Origin: Fen-1245 sp963835535
GTDB taxonomy: Bacteria > Gemmatimonadota > Gemmatimonadetes > Gemmatimonadales > JACORV01
Assembly (NCBI GenBank): GCA_963835535.1
Contig: CAWIFL010000004.1
Coordinates: 124,001-188,000 of the forward strand
Direction: 5' to 3'
Length of the DNA stretch: 64,000 bases
Below, one piece after another: positions 16,103 to 24,218 of the stretch; position 1 is the first letter of the stretch, and each line of letters begins with the position of its first letter. The notes beneath the pieces are model-generated. The model saw only the letters and a program-made list of their open reading frames with translations. It was not told the origin of the DNA and searched no databases. A program made the position numbers and the translations under genes.

Positions 16103-17485
16103 CTAGATCTCGAAGGGCTGACCCAGGGAGGGGACGTCCACCTGTTTCACGCCGAGCTCGCGCAGCATCCCGGCCATCGCCTGGAGCTGCTCGGTCTCCC
16201 CGTGCACCGTGAAGGCACGCGTCGGCGCCTGCTCGAGAAGCTGCACCCATTGCCGCAGCTCGTTCCGGTCGGCGTGCCCCGAGTACCCGCCGATCGTGGC
16301 CACCTCCGCGCGGCACGGCACCATTTCGCCGTAGATCCGCACCTCCTTCGCCCCTTCCTGGATCCGGTGGCCGAGGGTGTAGCTGGCCTGGAAGCCGACG
16401 ATCAGCACCAGGTTGCGGCTGTCGCCGATCCCGTTGCGCAGGTGGTGCAGGATCCGGCCCGACTCCGCCATCCCCGACGCCGCGATGATGATGAGCGGGC
16501 CGCGCAGCGTGTTGAGCCCCTTCGACTGGTCCACCGACCGCACGTACTTGACCATCGGGAAGCGGAACAGGTCGTCGGTCTCGCGCACGAGCCGTTCGCT
16601 GAGGTCGAACGCTTCGGGGTGCAGGCGGAAGACGTCGGTCGCGTTCACGGCGAGCGGCGAGTCCACGTAGATCGGGATCTTGGGGATCGCGTTGGCCCGG
16701 GCCAGCGAGTGCAGCTCGTAGATCAGCTCCTGCGCCCGCTCGATGGCGAAGGCCGGGATGAAGATCTTCCCGCCACGCTTCGCCACCTTGTTGACATAGC
16801 GGGCGAGCATGCCCTGCGCCTCCACGACCGACTCGTGGACCTTGTTGGCGTAGGTGCTCTCGACGATCAGGACGTCGGCCGGGCCCTTGGGCGGCTTGGG
16901 ATCGCGGATGATCGGCAGCCCCCAGCGGCCGATGTCGCCCGAAAAGACGAGCCGCCGCTTCGCTCCCGCGGCCTCGATGTCGAGCACCACCGAAGCCGAG
17001 CCGAGCATGTGCCCGGCGTCGGTGTACGTCAGGCGGATGCCCGGCACGATGTCCAGCGGGCGATCGTACGGCAGGCTCACCATGTGGTCGGGGACCAGTG
17101 CGGCGTCGTGCGCCGTGTAGAGTGGCTCCGCCAGATGGTCGTGGCCGCGCTTCTGCAGGAACTCGAAGTCCTTCTCTTGGATGAAGCCCGAGTCGGGGAG
17201 CATCACGCTCGCCAGGTCGCGCGTCGCCGGCGTGCAGAAGATCGGTCCGCTGTAACCGAGCTTGGTCAGCAGCGGCAACCGGCCGGTGTGGTCGATGTGA
17301 GCGTGGCTGACGACGACCGCATCGAGGTCGTGAACGTCCAGCGGGAAGCTCTCGTTCTTCTTCCGCGCTTCCTCGCGGCGCCCCTGAAAGAGCCCGCAGT
17401 CCAGCAGGATGCGCTTCGGGCCGATCTCGAGCAGGTGCATCGAGCCGGTGACTTCGCCGGCGGCCCCCCAGCAGGTGAGCCGCAC
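16103..17485 (-). CDS. MBL-fold beta-CASP ribonuclease-like protein
   Basis: The 460-residue protein has the metallo-beta-lactamase core (GAAGEVTGSMHLL, LLDCGLFQG, zinc motif HAHIDHTG, TDAGHMLGSAS) and the inserted beta-CASP region (IPAFAIERAQELIYEL, IIAASGMAESGR), closing with GGYSGHAD and FTVHGE. This is the YSH1/CPSF-73-like bacterial group of predicted RNA-processing nucleases, distinct from RNase J. The GTG at 17483-17485 shares one base with the upp stop (TAGTG), which fixes the start. Substrate unknown; RNA is likely from family knowledge. Confidence 0.9.
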   Translation of the reverse strand: MRLTCWGAAGEVTGSMHLLEIGPKRILLDCGLFQGRREEARKKNESFPLDVHDLDAVVVSHAHIDHTGRLPLLTKLGYSGPIFCTPATRDLASVMLPDSGFIQEKDFEFLQKRGHDHLAEPLYTAHDAALVPDHMVSLPYDRPLDIVPGIRLTYTDAGHMLGSASVVLDIEAAGAKRRLVFSGDIGRWGLPIIRDPKPPKGPADVLIVESTYANKVHESVVEAQGMLARYVNKVAKRGGKIFIPAFAIERAQELIYELHSLARANAIPKIPIYVDSPLAVNATDVFRLHPEAFDLSERLVRETDDLFRFPMVKYVRSVDQSKGLNTLRGPLIIIAASGMAESGRILHHLRNGIGDSRNLVLIVGFQASYTLGHRIQEGAKEVRIYGEMVPCRAEVATIGGYSGHADRNELRQWVQLLEQAPTRAFTVHGETEQLQAMAGMLRELGVKQVDVPSLGQPFEI

Positions 17486-18123
17486 TACTTCGTTCCGAAG
17501 AGACGGTCCCCCGCGTCGCCGAGGCCGGGAAGGATGTAGCCGTGCGTGTTGAGCTCGCGGTCGAGCGCGGCGGAGTACACCGGGATGTCCGGGTGCACGT
17601 CGAGCATCTTCTGCACGCCCTCGGGCGCCGCCACGATGCACAGGAGGCGGATCGAGCGCGCCTCCATCTTCTTCAGCGTCGTGCACGCGGCCGCGGCCGA
17701 GCCGCCGGTGGCGAGCATCGGGTCGAGCAGGAAGAAATCCCGCTGCTCCCGCGCGCTCGGCACCTTGAAATAGTAGTCCACCGGCCGGAGCGTCTCGTGG
17801 TCGCGGTACATGCCGATGTGGCCGACACGCGCCGAGGGGACCAGCTGCAGGATCCCGTCCACCATGCCGAGCCCGGCTCTGAGGACCGGGACGAGCGCGA
17901 GCTTCTTCCCCGCGACGCGCGCCGCGGTCATGTGCTCCAGCGGCGTGTCGATCTCGATCGGCTCGGTGGGCAGGTCCTTCGTGACCTCGTAGGCCATCAG
18001 CATGGCGATCTCGCCGACCAGGTCGCGAAAGTCCTTGACCGGGGTCCGCTTGTCACGGAGCAGGGAGAGCTTGTGCTGGATGAGCGGATGGTCGAGGATG
18101 GTGAGGTTCTTGAAGGTGCGCAT
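17485..18123 (-). CDS. upp: Uracil phosphoribosyltransferase
   Basis: Upp salvages uracil with PRPP to make UMP. The 212-residue protein matches the family end to end: LTILDHPLIQHKLSLLRD at the start, VPVLRAGLGMVDGI, the PRPP loop DPMLATGGSA, and YILPGLGDAGDRLFGTK at the C-terminus. The ATG is at 18121-18123. It overlaps the downstream nuclease gene by one base and is the last core gene before tRNA-Phe on the opposite strand. Confidence 0.97.
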   Translation of the reverse strand: MRTFKNLTILDHPLIQHKLSLLRDKRTPVKDFRDLVGEIAMLMAYEVTKDLPTEPIEIDTPLEHMTAARVAGKKLALVPVLRAGLGMVDGILQLVPSARVGHIGMYRDHETLRPVDYYFKVPSAREQRDFFLLDPMLATGGSAAAACTTLKKMEARSIRLLCIVAAPEGVQKMLDVHPDIPVYSAALDRELNTHGYILPGLGDAGDRLFGTK

Positions 18124-18197
18124 GGCGATAAACTGCGCGCTGGACGCGGAAACGGGAAGATGCGCCGCGCGGCCGAGGCGACTATTTTTCCGCGCCC

Positions 18198-18272
<75 letters not shown>

Positions 18273-18311
18273 CGGACAAGCGTAGGCCGACAGATGGCTT
18301 ACGCACACCAG

Positions 18312-18336
18312 GGCGCCCGTTCGCTGGATGGGCGCC
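18312..18336. terminator. GC hairpin between tRNA-Phe and the first island gene
   Basis: GGCGCCC (18312-18318) pairs with GGGCGCC (18330-18336) around an 11-base loop, followed by GTTGCTTG. It could end transcripts from the tRNA or from the convergent gene at 18384, but there is no proper U-tract. Confidence 0.35.
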
Positions 18337-18383
18337 GTTGCTTGTGGGACGGTTTCTGTGACGGGACAGGGAGGACGAGGGGC

Positions 18384-19181
18384 CTAGCTCATCGCCAGTC
18401 TGACGAAGACTCCGGTCATGTAGACGAAGGATTCGGCCTCGCGGAGAGATATGGCCGGCTTGGAGCGTCCCAGCTCAGCGGCGTGGCGGAACGCGTTGGC
18501 GTAGGAGATGTACCCCTGCAACAGAACCTTGTACTCGTCAGACGCCTTCACCGTCCGGTTGAACAGTTCTCGATTGGCAGACAAGTCGGCGTCCCGGCCG
18601 GTCACCACCTTCGCGAGCGCCTCCAGGGCCTCATAACCGTCCGTGACAACGTCCGAGAGCAGCGAGGGGTCTCTCTCCGCGCGAAGGAGGTGTGCTAGGG
18701 ACTTCTCAAACGGCGTGTAGACGGTTTCATAGCCCTTGGCGCGCAGCCATCCCAACGGATCGTTTACCAGTCGGTCATCCAGGAGCCGGGCACCATGTCG
18801 CCTGAATTGGCCATGCTCCCACCGAACCCCAAGGTCTACCTCAGACATGGAGAGTATGTGGGTGACCAGCTGGTCCAAACGAGGCGTTAACTTGGAGCTG
18901 TCGTAGTCGAGGGTGCCGCCGCACCAGTCGTAGAACGCTTCGACGGCCTCCAGGTGGCGGAGGAAATCTCCCGACTCAGCGAGAACCGCCAGATAGTTGC
19001 CAACGAACTTGTCCCCTAGGCGGCTGGCGACGTAACGGATGGGTTCCGACCAGTCTTGCGGATCAATGGCGTTTTGTAGAAACGTCCCGAAGATCAGGTT
19101 GTCCACCCGGTTCACGAAGCGGCGCCGGACGGCCTCTACGTCAACAGCGATCTCGAACCGCTCGTGGAACTTCTCGCTCAT
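18384..19181 (-). CDS. Unknown protein, third gene of the restriction-modification operon
   Basis: I do not recognise this 265-residue, mostly helical soluble protein. The C-terminal 60 residues (YISYANAFRHAAELG, then SLREAESFVYMTGVFVRL) loosely resemble the end of HEPN-type Abi_C domains, where a conserved R/N...H pair precedes a long hydrophobic helix; this is a weak impression. The ATG (19179-19181) overlaps the stop of the restriction endonuclease gene by one base (TGATG), so it is co-translated with it. It could be an accessory specificity, control or abortive-infection protein. It has no membrane segment and no HTH that I can see. Confidence 0.7.
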   Translation of the reverse strand: MSEKFHERFEIAVDVEAVRRRFVNRVDNLIFGTFLQNAIDPQDWSEPIRYVASRLGDKFVGNYLAVLAESGDFLRHLEAVEAFYDWCGGTLDYDSSKLTPRLDQLVTHILSMSEVDLGVRWEHGQFRRHGARLLDDRLVNDPLGWLRAKGYETVYTPFEKSLAHLLRAERDPSLLSDVVTDGYEALEALAKVVTGRDADLSANRELFNRTVKASDEYKVLLQGYISYANAFRHAAELGRSKPAISLREAESFVYMTGVFVRLAMS

Positions 19182-19774
19182 CAGTCGGAGAGAACCGGTT
19201 TGCCGCCCTTGATGGCAACGCCTTCCAGCGAGTAGACGGCCGCGTTACGCAGCTTGGCTGCCGGGTTCTTCAAGCCGAAGGTGTGCGTGCGGCCTCCCCC
19301 AGCCTGGCTCGCGCTGCTCCCTTCGTACTTCCAATCAGTCTTGTTCAGGAACACGACGTTGACGCGCCAGACCACAACTTCCCTGCCATGCTTCACCGAC
19401 TTCGTCGGGTCCACTAGGTACCGCCACACGATGTACCAGCCGGGGTGGTCGTAGTGGGATTGGATGGCCCAAGGGCGGGTGCTGCCCTTCGACTCCAAGG
19501 CGGTTTCGGGGGGAGGGTTCAACCGCCCGCCCAACGAGAGGTCGGGGAACTTCTGCTGGGCGATGTCCGGGTGCTTGTGTTTCTTGTATGGGCTGATCGA
19601 ATCGAGCGCCCGTACTCCGAGGATACCTACGACACCGCTGAAGATGTTCGCCTGTTCGTGATACAGGTCAACCCACTCAGCGGCCCTTTCCTCCACGTAT
19701 TCGACGGCCCGCTCGATGTGGACTGGCTTCAGGTCCCTCGGCAAAGAGGGACGCCTGGGCGCGCGCTGTGGCAT
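19181..19774 (-). CDS. Predicted type II restriction endonuclease (PD-(D/E)XK)
   Basis: No family name comes to mind, but the evidence for a restriction enzyme is good. It lies directly downstream of a DNA methyltransferase and contains a PD-(D/E)XK pattern: Pro77-Asp78, then after 15 residues Glu94-Ser-Lys96 in a hydrophobic setting (TALESKG). A segment rich in aromatic residues (WAIQSHYDHPGWYIVWRYLV) follows, with a further strand VVVWRVNVVFLN. I use the ATG at 19772-19774 (197 residues); a start 12 codons upstream is also open. It overlaps the methyltransferase 3' end by about 98 bases in another frame. Recognition site unknown. Confidence 0.75.
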   Translation of the reverse strand: MPQRAPRRPSLPRDLKPVHIERAVEYVEERAAEWVDLYHEQANIFSGVVGILGVRALDSISPYKKHKHPDIAQQKFPDLSLGGRLNPPPETALESKGSTRPWAIQSHYDHPGWYIVWRYLVDPTKSVKHGREVVVWRVNVVFLNKTDWKYEGSSASQAGGGRTHTFGLKNPAAKLRNAAVYSLEGVAIKGGKPVLSD

Positions 19775-20714
19775 TGGGCGAAGATGCGCCGTTGGTCGCA
19801 AGGTGCGCAAGCTTCTCTATGGCGGCGTCCGCGATTGCGAAGTACTCGGGGTCAAGTTCCACGCCGATGCTTCGGTAACCGTTAGCCACGGCCGCGGCAA
19901 TCGTTGAGCCCGCGCCCATGAACGGGTCGAGTATGAATCCCTCACCCAATGGCAGCGCCGCGCGGACTACCTGCCGCATGAAAGCTTGAGGCTTCAGCGA
20001 CGGGTGCGGTGCCAGCCGCCGCTCCTCGGGTCGGGTTGGCCCGGACTGAATAACGTCGGCGAAGGGCTGCGCGTCGGAGAGCCTTCTAAGTCCCCCCGTC
20101 TTCCACTTCTTCAAGTTGTCAGAGACTCGTCCCTCACACGGCTTTCTGAACAGGCCCCAGGGCTCCCAGGCTGAGCGCGGCATGACCGTTACGTCGGGGT
20201 ACTCGTTATGTGCGTTCTTTGGCCGGTCCCCGCCCCTTAGTGTCTGCACCAGTCTGATGATCTCGCCCCGCTTCTCGAAGCCCGCCTCTAGGAGTGCGGC
20301 ATACACCACGTGAGACAGAAGTGGGTTGGTGGCAATGATTACGTGAGCGCCTGGCGTAAGAACGCGGATTGCTTCTGCGCCAAAGCGTCGGAAGAAGTGG
20401 GACAGGTCCTCACGGTCCTTCTCTGTCAGAACCGTGAAGCGCGGAAGAGGGCTGCGCTCGCACCCATCGAATGAGGGAGGGATGCGCCATACACCGCCGT
20501 GACCGTTCCGGAGCTTCTCCTTCTCGGGTGCGGTGTATTCGCGGAGCCCGTAGGGAGGATCGGTTACGATCGCGTGGATGGAATTCGCGGGGAGCGTGGT
20601 CATCCACTCGATAGAATCGGCCTGCACCAGAGTATAAGGCACTCCGTTGCAGCGGAGCTTCTTATACGGAGGCCTCGGCTTCGCTTGTCCTGTGAGGGCG
20701 CGAACGCTGGTCAT
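19677..20714 (-). CDS. DNA methyltransferase (N6-adenine or N4-cytosine, beta type)
   Basis: This is a modification enzyme using S-adenosylmethionine. The catalytic motif IV is DPPYG (near residue 53) and the cofactor motif I is DPFMGAGST near residue 255, in the order of beta-class enzymes, with a target-recognition region between them. The protein is 345 residues. DPPY allows either N6-A or N4-C methylation. The ATG at 20712-20714 follows GTAGGAG. About 40 poorly conserved residues at the C-terminus are encoded in the overlap with the restriction enzyme gene. It protects the host from the partner nuclease. Confidence 0.92.
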   Translation of the reverse strand: MTSVRALTGQAKPRPPYKKLRCNGVPYTLVQADSIEWMTTLPANSIHAIVTDPPYGLREYTAPEKEKLRNGHGGVWRIPPSFDGCERSPLPRFTVLTEKDREDLSHFFRRFGAEAIRVLTPGAHVIIATNPLLSHVVYAALLEAGFEKRGEIIRLVQTLRGGDRPKNAHNEYPDVTVMPRSAWEPWGLFRKPCEGRVSDNLKKWKTGGLRRLSDAQPFADVIQSGPTRPEERRLAPHPSLKPQAFMRQVVRAALPLGEGFILDPFMGAGSTIAAAVANGYRSIGVELDPEYFAIADAAIEKLAHLATNGASSPNATARAQASLFAEGPEASPHRAGRRIRGGKGR

Positions 20715-20782
20715 TCCAACTCCTACGTTAAGGGCTTCGACCCAGGCTGCAAGAGCCCAAGTTGCGCAGACCAGGGACCTTC

Positions 20783-21964
20783 CTACGCGGTCCTCTCAAG
20801 CCGTGGGCGAGCGTCCCCAATGCCCATGCTTCTCGCCACCCGTTCAGCGTCTTGCTCCAAGAACTGTTCTGGCGCGTGCATGGCGTAACGGCGCGTTGTG
20901 CCTGGGTGAGCATGGCCAAGGAGCTTCTGAAGCCGCGCCTCCGGGACTCCGTTTTGTACGGCGTGGACCGCGAACGTGTGTCGGGCATCGTGGATCGTGG
21001 CCCCGTAGATGCCGGCCTTCTTGCACACGGCCGCCCATGCCTTGCGCGCCGGCCAATAGGTGAACGGGAACACTCTGGCGTCAGGTTGCGGCTCGACCCG
21101 GGCGCGGTACCAATCCGCCAGGACCGGCACCAACGACTCGCTAATCGACAGCTCGCGGTTGCGGCTGTCGCGCTTCAGGCGCCGGCCGTACTCCTCATGG
21201 ATGCCGAGCCGGCGCCCTCGAAGGTCGAGGTCATCACGGCGCAGTCCGAGGGCCTCACTGATCGTGATGCCGCTCGCGAAGAGCAGTCCGAACAGCGGCC
21301 ACCACTCGGCCGGGCACTGTTCCTGAAATGCCGATAGCTCCTCCCGCGTCAGCCACCGGGTCCGCCCCTTCGACTCACGTTGGTACCGCAAACTCGGTCG
21401 CTCGACCGTCAGACCCTTCTCCCGCGTGCACCAGGACAGCAACGCGCCGATGGCGGCGAGGTCGCGGTTAACCGTTGCGGGGGACAGGCTTTTCCCAAGG
21501 CCCTCCGCACGTAACCGCCGCAACCGCTTGAACTCGGAAACGAAGCCGGACGTCAGATCGCCGAGCTTCGCGTCATCCGGCATGAGTTTCAGGACGCCCC
21601 TCCAACTGGTGCGGTAGCGCTGCATAGAGCGCTCCCGCACGCCCGTGTCATATCCGCCCACGGTGAGGAACTCCTCCACGAGCGGTCGCAGAAGGGGCGA
21701 CGTGCCCCTCTGAAGCAGCGCTTCCAACCTCGCCGGCAGCCTGTTGGCGTACAGCTCCCGAATCGTCACTTGACCGGCCTTGAGCGCCTGCAACGCGTCC
21801 AGTCGGCCAAGCTCCTTCAGGTCGAGGACGAGTTGGTCGTATTGGCGCGCGAGCGCGAGGCTTCGAGTGCCTGTGGATAGCTTGAGGACACCCAGCTCGC
21901 GAATCTCGCGTCGGATGTACCAGTACGGGGACCCTTCGCGCCGAGCGGGGGATGAAGAACTCAT
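20783..21964 (-). CDS. Tyrosine recombinase/integrase with altered first catalytic arginine
   Basis: The 393-residue protein has an N-terminal arm region, a core-binding domain at about 90-190 and a catalytic domain from about 205. It has HDARHTF (His325, Arg328), LLGHAHPGTTRRY (His351, nucleophile Tyr360). The box that normally reads G-x-R-x-S-E reads GITISE here: the first catalytic arginine is Thr234 (ACG, 21263-21265). One base change from AGG would explain it. The enzyme may be inactive or may use a neighbouring residue. The start overlaps the HTH gene stop by four bases (ATGA). Most likely the island's integrase. Confidence 0.93.
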   Translation of the reverse strand: MSSSSPARREGSPYWYIRREIRELGVLKLSTGTRSLALARQYDQLVLDLKELGRLDALQALKAGQVTIRELYANRLPARLEALLQRGTSPLLRPLVEEFLTVGGYDTGVRERSMQRYRTSWRGVLKLMPDDAKLGDLTSGFVSEFKRLRRLRAEGLGKSLSPATVNRDLAAIGALLSWCTREKGLTVERPSLRYQRESKGRTRWLTREELSAFQEQCPAEWWPLFGLLFASGITISEALGLRRDDLDLRGRRLGIHEEYGRRLKRDSRNRELSISESLVPVLADWYRARVEPQPDARVFPFTYWPARKAWAAVCKKAGIYGATIHDARHTFAVHAVQNGVPEARLQKLLGHAHPGTTRRYAMHAPEQFLEQDAERVARSMGIGDARPRLERTA

Positions 21965-22188
21965 ACGGACCTCCGATGCTTCGAGATGTACGCGAGCACG
22001 TCCGACTCCAAGTAGCGCACTCGCCGGCCCGACAGAGTGATCTTGGGAATCGGCAGCTCATAGACTTTCTTCGGGTTGACCTGCAGGAACTCCCCGACAT
22101 CAGCGGCCTTGAGAAGCCGCGCGCCTCGGAAGGGCGGCGCGGGCTCCGGCTCCTGATCGCCTCCGGAGTGCCAGGGAGCCTGGATCAC
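21961..22188 (-). CDS. Small helix-turn-helix protein (excisionase or MerR-like)
   Basis: A 75-residue protein with a compact HTH of the excisionase/HTH_17 type: LLKAADVGEFLQVNPKKVYE, then IPKITLSGRRVRYLESDVLAYI, the wing and following helix. Proteins like this bind DNA as recombination directionality factors or regulators. I use the GTG at 22186-22188, after an AGGGGCGGG ribosome site; a TTG 15 codons upstream is open. The stop overlaps the integrase start, which fits an excisionase. The GTG overlaps the stop of the 50-residue gene upstream. Confidence 0.82.
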   Translation of the reverse strand: MIQAPWHSGGDQEPEPAPPFRGARLLKAADVGEFLQVNPKKVYELPIPKITLSGRRVRYLESDVLAYISKHRRSV

Positions 22189-22337
22189 GATGCCCGCCCC
22201 TGTTGGGACTCCGGCTCCGGAAGCACGGCCCAAGCGCGCCGGGCGTACGCAAGCGCGGCCCGGAGAGGCAACTGCTCTTCGGGCGCGCTGTGGGTGCGGG
22301 CCTTGAGATTCTTGGCTACGTAGTCAATAATGCCCAT
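22185..22337 (-). CDS. Small 50-residue protein heading the HTH-integrase operon
   Basis: A short frame starts with ATG at 22335-22337 (MGIIDYVAKNLKARTH) and ends with a TGA that overlaps the GTG start of the HTH gene (GTGA). The product is helical, with a YARRAWAVL stretch, and I do not recognise it. Codon use and the exact four-base overlap, the same coupling as between the next two genes, argue that it is real although very short. A recombination accessory role is only a guess from position. Confidence 0.6.
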   Translation of the reverse strand: MGIIDYVAKNLKARTHSAPEEQLPLRAALAYARRAWAVLPEPESQQGRAS

Positions 22338-22518
22338 ACAGTCGGCGCCGCATGTTGGTCACCAAGACGACATCTGCGCGCGGGCTCAGAAAAAGCGCCT
22401 CGTGCGCCCCTTTTCCGAAATCGCTCCCGTCGTTTTCGTGCACTTCGAAACCGCCGTTGACACCGTCCGTCCGCGAGACTGTCCGGGGGCGATTTCGTTT
22501 CCCGCTTGCCGGTCGCTG
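22338..22518. other. Intergenic region upstream of the integrase operon
   Basis: This 181-base gap lies between the zinc-finger membrane gene and the small gene heading the integrase operon, both on the minus strand. I see no tRNA, clear promoter, repeat or hairpin with a T-run. A promoter for the integrase operon is expected here, but none stands out. Confidence 0.4.
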
Positions 22519-22992
22519 CTAGGGCGCGCCGGCAACTCCGCCCGAATGTTGCGCCGCCGCTTGTGGGGCGCCCGGCAACGCCGGAAGCGCATTCAGTTGG
22601 CCGCACTTCGGACACTTCACTACCTGTACCCGCTGGCGCCGCGCTTCCGACACGTCCAATGGTTGCTTGCAGCCCCCACAGTACACGCGGTCGCGTTCCT
22701 CTCCCTTTCCCTCTCCCTGTCCCTGCTTAGAAGCTGCAATCGCCGCTAGGATTCCCAGTCCAGCTACTAGAATCGCCGCGAGCCACCCGCCGGCGTTGCT
22801 ACCGTCTTCTTGCTGCTTGGAGGCCGGCGCCGATGCCGGCTCTGGAGGCTGCGGAAGGGGAATCCCGTCCAGCACGTTGCGTACTTCGGCCGGGTCGAGC
22901 TCGTGCACCCAGCGAGCGTGGCCCGCGAGCCCCTGGCTGGAGAACATCTTGCCGCAGATGGGGCACTTCCGGTTCTTCGTGCGCATCTCCAC
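22519..22992 (-). CDS. Membrane protein with N-terminal C2H2 finger and C-terminal zinc ribbon
   Basis: A 157-residue protein of unusual layout. Residues 8-32 form a C2H2 finger (CPICGKMF, then HARWVH). A Pro/Ser/Gln-rich linker, one membrane segment (WLAAILVAGLGILAAIAA) and a low-complexity Gly/Glu/Lys stretch follow. A zinc ribbon (YCGGCKQPL ... VKCPKCGQLN) sits near residues 105-140. I do not recognise the whole protein. The start is GTG at 22992, or ATG two codons later. It is the only member of the island with two different metal-binding modules on either side of a membrane span. Confidence 0.7.
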   Translation of the reverse strand: MEMRTKNRKCPICGKMFSSQGLAGHARWVHELDPAEVRNVLDGIPLPQPPEPASAPASKQQEDGSNAGGWLAAILVAGLGILAAIAASKQGQGEGKGEERDRVYCGGCKQPLDVSEARRQRVQVVKCPKCGQLNALPALPGAPQAAAQHSGGVAGAP

Positions 22993-23111
22993 CCAGGGAA
23001 GATAGGGTTGTCCAAGCTGCTGTCAAGCTGCTTGTAGCTGCTTGGAGTGCGGCCCGTCTCGGTTGCGGTTGGTGCGAGCAAACGCCGGACGCCTGCCCGG
23101 CTGCCTAGCTG

Positions 23112-23948
23112 CTAGGACGTGTACGTTACGCTAAGGGAAGGTGGCTGCTCGCCGTCCCAAGGTTGCTCGCCAAGGAACTTGCGCGACGAAAGGGCGAACC
23201 CGCGCACTGCGAAGACTTTGAGATGGCGATTCATGCCCTGATAGTTGTTGGCGTGGACCACGGCGTCATTGAACTTCCTGTAAGTGTCGCGAACTAGGCT
23301 GAAACGCTCCACACAGGGAGAGACGAATAAGCGCACGTCACCGCACTGGTGAGCGTCGTAGAGCTTCTCGGCGGCTCTGAGGTAGGCATGGAACAGCGCC
23401 TCGAAGGCCGCAGTTACCTGGTCAAGCGGTACGGGCCGATCAAACGCAAAGGCCGTCTCCAGCGCCGTGGCCTTCGTCTTAATGCCTTCGGCCAATTCGA
23501 CGAAATAGTCCACGACATACCTACCGCCCAGTTGCTCTTTCACCTCCCCTAGAAGATCTGTCATCGCTGACGCAGCCCATTGTCCGTACTCGTCGTACCA
23601 AAGCTTCCGCATCCGGGCTATCGCGTCCTTGTCATCGGCGCTAAGGACAACGGGGACGACTGCAAGCTCCTTTTCGCGGGACTCCCAATACGCATGAAGG
23701 GCGACAGCGATCAACACGACAACCAACACAAGCCCGCCGTACCCCATCGGCTGCGCAACAGCCCACCAGAGAACCTGGGCCGCCCCCGTCCAAAAGCTGC
23801 CTTGCACCCAAGTGGCGAGCACGCCGACAAACACCCAGAGCAGGAGCCCCAAGAGGCCGAGCCGCAGAAGCCTGGACTTGAGAGTTATTCGGCTCGACTC
23901 CCACCAAGCCTGGAGCTTCGTAGTCCAATGGGCGACTTCGTCAGACAT
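23112..23948 (-). CDS. Unknown membrane protein with two transmembrane segments
   Basis: The 278-residue protein has two hydrophobic segments near the N-terminus (LLRLGLLGLLLWVFVGVLAT and YGGLVLVVVLIAVALHAYW), then about 185 cytoplasmic, mainly helical residues with no motif that I recognise. Its ATG is at 23946-23948. It is divergent from the nuclease operon (24219 onward), with a gap of about 270 bases between. It may belong functionally with that operon as membrane anchor or sensor; this is inference from position. Confidence 0.68.
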   Translation of the reverse strand: MSDEVAHWTTKLQAWWESSRITLKSRLLRLGLLGLLLWVFVGVLATWVQGSFWTGAAQVLWWAVAQPMGYGGLVLVVVLIAVALHAYWESREKELAVVPVVLSADDKDAIARMRKLWYDEYGQWAASAMTDLLGEVKEQLGGRYVVDYFVELAEGIKTKATALETAFAFDRPVPLDQVTAAFEALFHAYLRAAEKLYDAHQCGDVRLFVSPCVERFSLVRDTYRKFNDAVVHANNYQGMNRHLKVFAVRGFALSSRKFLGEQPWDGEQPPSLSVTYTS

Positions 23949-24218
23949 TCAGCAATCGCCTCGGTCTGGGGCTGCTCGAACCTACGCCCCGTCGGCTGAA
24001 CGCACTAGAACGGTGCGAGCAAGGTGACCGACGAGTCCCAAGCAGCCAGCCTCCCCGGAGACGCGCGCATGACGCATCTTTAGGAGGGCACCGAAGTGCA
24101 CCCTTGCCAGGCGTGGCGTCAATGTCAGTGCCGCCGAATTCCGACACGGAGCTCACCAAGGTCGGGTGCCTGCCGGAACTGGCTCTTCAGCTTCCCGCTG
24201 CGACGAAGGACTGAGGCA
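23949..24218. other. Divergent gap, with one possible 30-residue ORF
   Basis: The gap separates the minus-strand membrane gene from the plus-strand nuclease operon and must contain at least one promoter; none is obvious. A short frame runs from ATG at 24122 to TGA at 24212-24214 (MSVPPNSDTELTKVG start) and ends four bases before the TTG of the next gene. It could be a leader peptide or the relic of a longer N-terminus. Confidence 0.35.

Noticed and set aside
24096..24218. Longer start of the first island nuclease gene at 24096
   Set aside because: The extra 41 residues are Arg/Cys-rich without pattern, and a ribosome site better fits the TTG at 24219.
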